DNA of 64,000 nucleotides, taken from assembly GCF_002896965.1 (NCBI RefSeq), contig NZ_LYMM01000022.1, positions 62,001-126,000 of the forward strand. The letters are read 5' to 3'. The notes beneath the pieces were generated by a model. It did not search any database. It was not told where the DNA came from and worked only from the letters and a program-made list of their open reading frames with translations. The DNA is from Novosphingobium guangzhouense (GTDB lineage: Bacteria; Pseudomonadota; Alphaproteobacteria; Sphingomonadales; Sphingomonadaceae). Made by a program: the position numbers and the translations under genes. Of the stretch, positions 60,636 to 64,000 are shown one piece after another. Every line of letters begins with the position of its first letter. Positions within the stretch are counted from its first letter, which is position 1.

Positions 60636-61108
60636 CGCACGTTTGCCTCGCCCCATGGCATTGATCGCGAACCGTATTCCAGTTGCTGGAACCGATCGGC
60701 GCCATCCGAATTCTGAGGTCCGGAAATGGCGAATAAGCCATTCGATCTGATAATGTTACGATCCGACAGAGACGACCAATGAACATCGACCACCCTTCCA
60801 GCTTCGCTCAGCCCAACATGATTGGCGGTCAGACGGTCAGCTCGACTATCACGCGCGACGAACGTGAAGTGGCATCGCGCCCTGAATGGGCCGGGCGCGT
60901 TATGCGAGCTTACGAAGCGTCGAGGAGCGAAGTTCGCCGAAAGGTCGCATTGCTGCGCCGTTGACGATTGGGGACGGCGCGAGAGGATTTCTCCCCTCCC
61001 TGCTGTTCCGGCATAACGCCGTCCCGCTTCGGATTGGCTTTCAATCGCGCGCACCGCGCTGCTGGCTACATGGCGGCCTCCTGGGTTCGAGGGGTGTTGG
61101 GAGATCAT
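60632..61108 (-). CDS. Doubtful open frame between the two methyltransferase genes
   Basis: 158 codons, linked by ATGA overlaps to the methyltransferase genes on both sides, which argues for translation. The amino-acid composition (Ser/Arg-rich, no hydrophobic core) argues against a folded protein, and the opposite strand has a more protein-like short frame. Listed so that the 470-bp stretch is not left empty. Confidence 0.25.
   Translation of the reverse strand: MISQHPSNPGGRHVASSAVRAIESQSEAGRRYAGTAGRGEILSRRPQSSTAQQCDLSANFAPRRFVSSHNAPGPFRARCHFTFVARDSRADRLTANHVGLSEAGRVVDVHWSSLSDRNIIRSNGLFAISGPQNSDGADRFQQLEYGSRSMPWGEANVR
60779..60964 (+). CDS. Possible small plus-strand protein
   Basis: 61 residues, with the helical, charged end TRDEREVASRPEWAGRVMRAYEASRSEVRRKVALLRR. 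It is antisense to the doubtful minus-strand frame. No good ribosome site. If real, it would be the only plus-strand gene in this arm. Confidence 0.35.
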   Translation: MNIDHPSSFAQPNMIGGQTVSSTITRDEREVASRPEWAGRVMRAYEASRSEVRRKVALLRR

Positions 61109-62850
61109 GCCGCGACGGCCTCCCGATCAGCGATTTCGTCCGCCATGTTGGCGCGCACGAGCGCTTCCGAGAGCGGCGGGCAGACGCTGTTGCCGCACTT
61201 GGCGACCTGCGCCGTCTTGGTGATCGGCTTGCCGTGCGCGTCGAACTCGATCTGGTAATCGGCAGGGAAGCCCTGGGCGTTGAACAACTCCCGCGGCGAC
61301 AGCATCCGCATGCCGATGTCGACGATGACGTATTCCTCGCCCTCGATCGTCACGGTGACCAGACCGAAGCGGTCCTGCACGGTGACGGTGCCCAGCGGGT
61401 TCGTCAGGCCGTGGCCGTCTTCTTCGTTACCGTAGTACTTGATGAGGAACGCGCGAACCTCGGCAGCATGGATGCCCCCGCTAGATACCGTGTTGAGCGG
61501 CTCTTCAACGCTGACGCCGCTATTTTCGACGTGTCCATCGCTGGTGCCGCGCAGCTTGATCAGGTTCGAGGTAATGAGGCGTTGCTGGCTCCCGCTGGTA
61601 GCTACCGTCGACAGCGGCGCATCGGCGGCGCGGCCTGCGAGATTGTCATTGTTCGGCCCACCGTTGGCCTGCTCAAGATGCGCGCAGACGACAGCATGAC
61701 GCGGCGCACCCGCCATGACGGTGTGAAGCGGCTCTGTCGGGTCGATGCCCTGCCCGTTCTGGGCGAACTTCTGCATGAAGGCGGCGACCACCGAATGCTT
61801 CGAATTGCCCTCGACGGTCTGCGTCGGCGCATCGGGGGCGGTCGGCGCGTTGCCGCTGGCGAACTTCTGCAGGACCGCTGCCGCGACACAATTCTGATCC
61901 TTGTTCGACGCCGTGACCGTATGCAGGGGATCATCGACCGAACGGCTCGCGCCGCCCTGCTGGGCATAGGTGGCGAACGGGGCAAGAGCCGCTTCCGCCA
62001 CGCCGTATTCGGGCTGCGCCGTCGCAGTGCGCAGCGGATCCTGGTACGACCGGCCCGCGCTGCCATGGTGCGTCAGCGGCACAATGAACGGCGCCGGATT
62101 GTTGACGACGAACTTCATGATGCCGTGCGCGATGCGACGCAGCGTCTTTTCCGCCAGCGGCTTCTTGCGGTCGAAGATGGACGGGCAAGGGATCGACCAG
62201 TCGATGATCTCCGCCGCCGTGCGCCAAGGCTTTCGCTTCCCGCTCACCACCTCGGGCGAACCGGGCTTGCCGTGCGTCGGCTCCGGCCAGACGATGGCCT
62301 TTCCGTCGCACCGTGCGATCATGAAGAACCGCTTGCGGATGGTCGGCGCGCCGTAGTCGCAGGCGCGCAGTTCCTTCCACTGGATCTTATACCCGGCCTT
62401 GCGCAGTTCGCGCTGCCACTTGTCGAACGTCTCGCCCGCGCGCTCCTTGATCGGGAAGCCCTTGTCGCAGAGCGGTCCCCAGGTGCGGAACTCCTCAACG
62501 TTTTCCAGCAGGATCAGCGAGGGCTGCACGCGCTGCGCCCATAGCACGACGACCCATGCGAGGTCGCGGATCGACTTCTCGCGGGGCTTCCCGCCTTTCG
62601 CCTTGCTGAAATGCTTGCAGTCGGGGCTGAACCACGCGAGGTCGACGGGCTTTCCGCCAGTCACTTCCTTCGGGTCGATTTGCCAGATGTTGTTGCGGAT
62701 GTGCATGGTGCCGGGGTGATTGGCCTCGTGCATCCGGATTGCTTCTTCGTCGTGGTTGATTGCGATGTCCACGGCGCGGCCAAGAGCGGCCTCGATGCCG
62801 GTGGATGCACCGCCGCCGCCGGCGAAGTTGTCGATGATGAGGCCGTGCAT
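61105..62850 (-). CDS. DNA cytosine-C5 methyltransferase
   Basis: 581 residues. Motif I IDNFAGGGGASTGIEAALG (AdoMet), motif IV AWFSPDCKHFSKAKGG with the catalytic Cys, motif VI ILLENVEEF, motif VIII ACDYGAPTIRKRFFMIAR and a C-terminal motif X-like GNSVCPPLSEALVRANMAD. A long target-recognition region (about 230-500) carries several degenerate PLHTVTA-type repeats. The Dcm-like family with SPDCKHFSKAKG is frequent in alphaproteobacterial phages. An orphan enzyme here, probably for protection of the element. Confidence 0.9.
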   Translation of the reverse strand: MHGLIIDNFAGGGGASTGIEAALGRAVDIAINHDEEAIRMHEANHPGTMHIRNNIWQIDPKEVTGGKPVDLAWFSPDCKHFSKAKGGKPREKSIRDLAWVVVLWAQRVQPSLILLENVEEFRTWGPLCDKGFPIKERAGETFDKWQRELRKAGYKIQWKELRACDYGAPTIRKRFFMIARCDGKAIVWPEPTHGKPGSPEVVSGKRKPWRTAAEIIDWSIPCPSIFDRKKPLAEKTLRRIAHGIMKFVVNNPAPFIVPLTHHGSAGRSYQDPLRTATAQPEYGVAEAALAPFATYAQQGGASRSVDDPLHTVTASNKDQNCVAAAVLQKFASGNAPTAPDAPTQTVEGNSKHSVVAAFMQKFAQNGQGIDPTEPLHTVMAGAPRHAVVCAHLEQANGGPNNDNLAGRAADAPLSTVATSGSQQRLITSNLIKLRGTSDGHVENSGVSVEEPLNTVSSGGIHAAEVRAFLIKYYGNEEDGHGLTNPLGTVTVQDRFGLVTVTIEGEEYVIVDIGMRMLSPRELFNAQGFPADYQIEFDAHGKPITKTAQVAKCGNSVCPPLSEALVRANMADEIADREAVAA

Positions 62851-62994
62851 GTAATCGCCTTTCAGAATGGGAGAGTGAGGTTGGAGGGCTTCCCCACGCG
62901 GCCCTCGGCGCGTCCGAATTTCACCGCGGGATTGCTGGTTGGGGTGGGGAGCGCGAGGGGACTTGATCTCCTTTCGGCTGCGCGCTCCCGGCGA

Positions 62995-63366
62995 TCAGAA
63001 AGGAATGTCGGGGTCGAATTTCATGGCCGACCGCTCGGTGCTGAAGCGGTCGTAGGCGTACCGGAGCTTGCCCACGATCTGCTCGACCTCTTCCTTCGGC
63101 GTCCGGTCCCCGAAGCGCAGCGCGTCGTAGACCATCTCGAACTCGCCTTCCGTGAGGACGATGCCCAGCTCGCGCTCGTGGAGGCCGACCAATCGCTTCT
63201 CGCCGGAAGCCAACGAGTTGAGCCAGCTACGCGCGCGCTTCAGCTTCTCGGCGAGGCCGAAGGTCGCGTCGTGCTCATCGGTCTGGCGGGTCGCCGCGAA
63301 ACCTCGGAACCACCAGAGCGCGTCGGCCAGCGTGCTGTCGGTCGTCTCGTGGGAGGCGTCAGACAT
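62995..63366 (-). CDS. Small phage-type protein
   Basis: 123 residues, helical and charged (WWFRGFAATRQTDEHDATFGLAEKLKRARSWLNSLASGEKRLV...EEVEQIVGKLRYAYDRFSTERS). It overlaps the upstream gene by 8 bp. No family was recognised. Confidence 0.65.
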   Translation of the reverse strand: MSDASHETTDSTLADALWWFRGFAATRQTDEHDATFGLAEKLKRARSWLNSLASGEKRLVGLHERELGIVLTEGEFEMVYDALRFGDRTPKEEVEQIVGKLRYAYDRFSTERSAMKFDPDIPF

Positions 63367-63724
63367 CGATCACCTCCCGGTTTCGGCTCTCCGCGAACGA
63401 GCAGTTTTCCTCGCCCTCGACATCATCATTCCACGTGCGCGCTTCGATGATCTCGATGCGCCCGTTCTCGGCATAGTCGCGCCGACCGATCTCGATCGCC
63501 TTCTCGCGGGTCGGTGCATCTTCGGCGAACTCGTCGCTGTCGGGGCTTCCGACCCACCAGCGCCAGGGGGCCATGGCATCGTCGCCGCGGGCTTCGCGCC
63601 ACTGAGCGAGAAACTGTTCCTCCTGATCGCCCCACTCTCCGCAGTTGTAGAGCGAGCTCAACATGGTCTCGATAGCGATGTGGGTTTCGGATCGAAGCCC
63701 GACGAAGGGGTTGAGGTCAGCCAT
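63359..63724 (-). CDS. Small phage-type protein
   Basis: 121 residues from ATG 63724 with GGGAGG upstream. The pattern WRWWVGSPDSDEFAEDAPTREKAIEIGRRDYAENGRIEIIEARTW resembles a short alpha/beta domain found in phage early proteins. No named family. Confidence 0.65.
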   Translation of the reverse strand: MADLNPFVGLRSETHIAIETMLSSLYNCGEWGDQEEQFLAQWREARGDDAMAPWRWWVGSPDSDEFAEDAPTREKAIEIGRRDYAENGRIEIIEARTWNDDVEGEENCSFAESRNREVIDV

Positions 63725-64000
63725 GGGCAACCTCCCGCTCTTCAGCGCGCCGCCAGCGGGTAGGCGTTACCAGGAGTTCACGGCCGGCAAGAAGGTCAAC
63801 TGGAACGCCATGGACGCGCTCAATTTCAGCGCGCCCTATCCGGAAGCCAGCTGGAAGCGCCGTCGCGAGATCGTGGAACAGCATGTCCTCTACCAGCAGG
63901 GTATGATGTGGTTCATCGCGAATGATCCAGAGGCCCTGAACTACGGCCTCGGCTACATGCAGGCCGACTGGAACGATACGACCACACCTGACAACACCGG
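63723..64000 (+). CDS. FAD-dependent oxidoreductase fragment at the window edge
   Basis: Open on the plus strand to the edge. From about 63768 it encodes RYQEFTAGKKVNWNAMDALNF, then SAPYPEASWKRRREIVEQH and LYQQGMMWFIANDPEALNYGL, internal sequence of PF12831-type oxidoreductases. It aligns with residues about 790-860 of the prophage tail fibre (NELDLLNF...YGLAGLQDDLND). The FAD-binding N-terminus is absent: an ATG at 63723 exists but lies in the leader and start of the minus-strand gene. So the fragment is probably truncated at its 5' side, or a distinct tail-fibre remnant. Confidence 0.6.
   Translation, partial: MGNLPLFSAPPAGRRYQEFTAGKKVNWNAMDALNFSAPYPEASWKRRREIVEQHVLYQQGMMWFIANDPEALNYGLGYMQADWNDTTTPDNT

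Larger units (their letters stand above)
58024..64000. mobile_element. Start of a second integrative element at tRNA-Pro
   Basis: From the tRNA-Pro 3' end the content changes to integrase, excisionase-like protein, two DNA methyltransferases and small phage-type genes, all on the minus strand with start/stop overlaps. The right end is outside the window, so neither the attachment repeat nor the type (prophage or integrative element) can be fixed. The right edge carries an FAD-oxidoreductase fragment of doubtful membership. Confidence 0.75.

Noticed and set aside
1..64000. CRISPR arrays and insertion sequences
   Set aside because: No regularly spaced direct repeats and no transposase-like protein were found; the 12-bp tandem repeat at 1313-1347 is within a protein linker.

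Overview
The window looks like chromosome of a GC-rich alphaproteobacterium, most likely a member of the Sphingomonadales (Novosphingobium/Sphingomonas type). This is inferred from the proteins (class I aldolase next to pgk, gap and tkt; zapA followed by a 6S RNA locus and 5-formyl-THF cyclo-ligase; DUF2842; tandem tRNA-Asp) and from the consistently high GC. No database search was possible, so the genus is a guess.

Layout. (1) 1-9313: chromosomal housekeeping genes. These are the tail of a luciferase-like monooxygenase, thiE, a lipoprotein, then a minus-strand carbon-metabolism block (fda, an acyltransferase, pgk, gap, tkt), and on the plus strand a small coiled-coil gene, zapA and a probable 6S RNA. 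(2) 9314-50541: a complete-looking temperate podovirus prophage of about 41 kb, bounded by a 25-bp direct repeat. The repeat overlaps the 3' end of the 6S RNA region and the start codon of the cyclo-ligase gene. (3) 50534-58023: chromosome again, with the cyclo-ligase, DUF2842, two tRNA-Asp, a secreted protein, a YdeI-like protein, the branched-chain 2-oxoacid dehydrogenase operon (E2, E1beta, E1alpha on the minus strand), thyA and tRNA-Pro. (4) 58024-64000: the start of a second integrative element next to tRNA-Pro (integrase, excisionase-like protein, two orphan DNA methyltransferases, small genes). It ends at the window edge in a fragment of an FAD-dependent oxidoreductase.

The prophage has two arms diverging from a switch near 41 kb. 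The leftward arm runs in T7-like order without an RNA polymerase: cro-like repressor, primase, SF3-type ATPase, small and large terminase, portal, Bbp19-like protein, scaffold, capsid, tail tubular proteins A and B, four or five internal virion proteins, tail fibre, LamG-like protein, endolysin, holin and an overlapping Rz/Rz1 pair. The rightward arm holds the CI-like repressor, a long chain of small translationally coupled early genes (including a GapR-like protein and a DHH phosphoesterase), a HTH protein and the integrase. Four copies of one operator, TAAGTC-N5-GACTTA or one mismatch from it, sit at the cro promoter, the CI start and the rightward early promoter.

The most unusual items are: a tail fibre whose C-terminal half is an apparently complete FAD-dependent oxidoreductase (PF12831 type), with a second fragment of the same protein type at the right edge; an internal virion protein that joins a lytic transglycosylase to what looks like a BECR-fold RNase toxin domain; a tRNA with initiator features (C1:A72, CAU) lying inside a phage coding sequence; and integration at a 6S RNA/cyclo-ligase junction.
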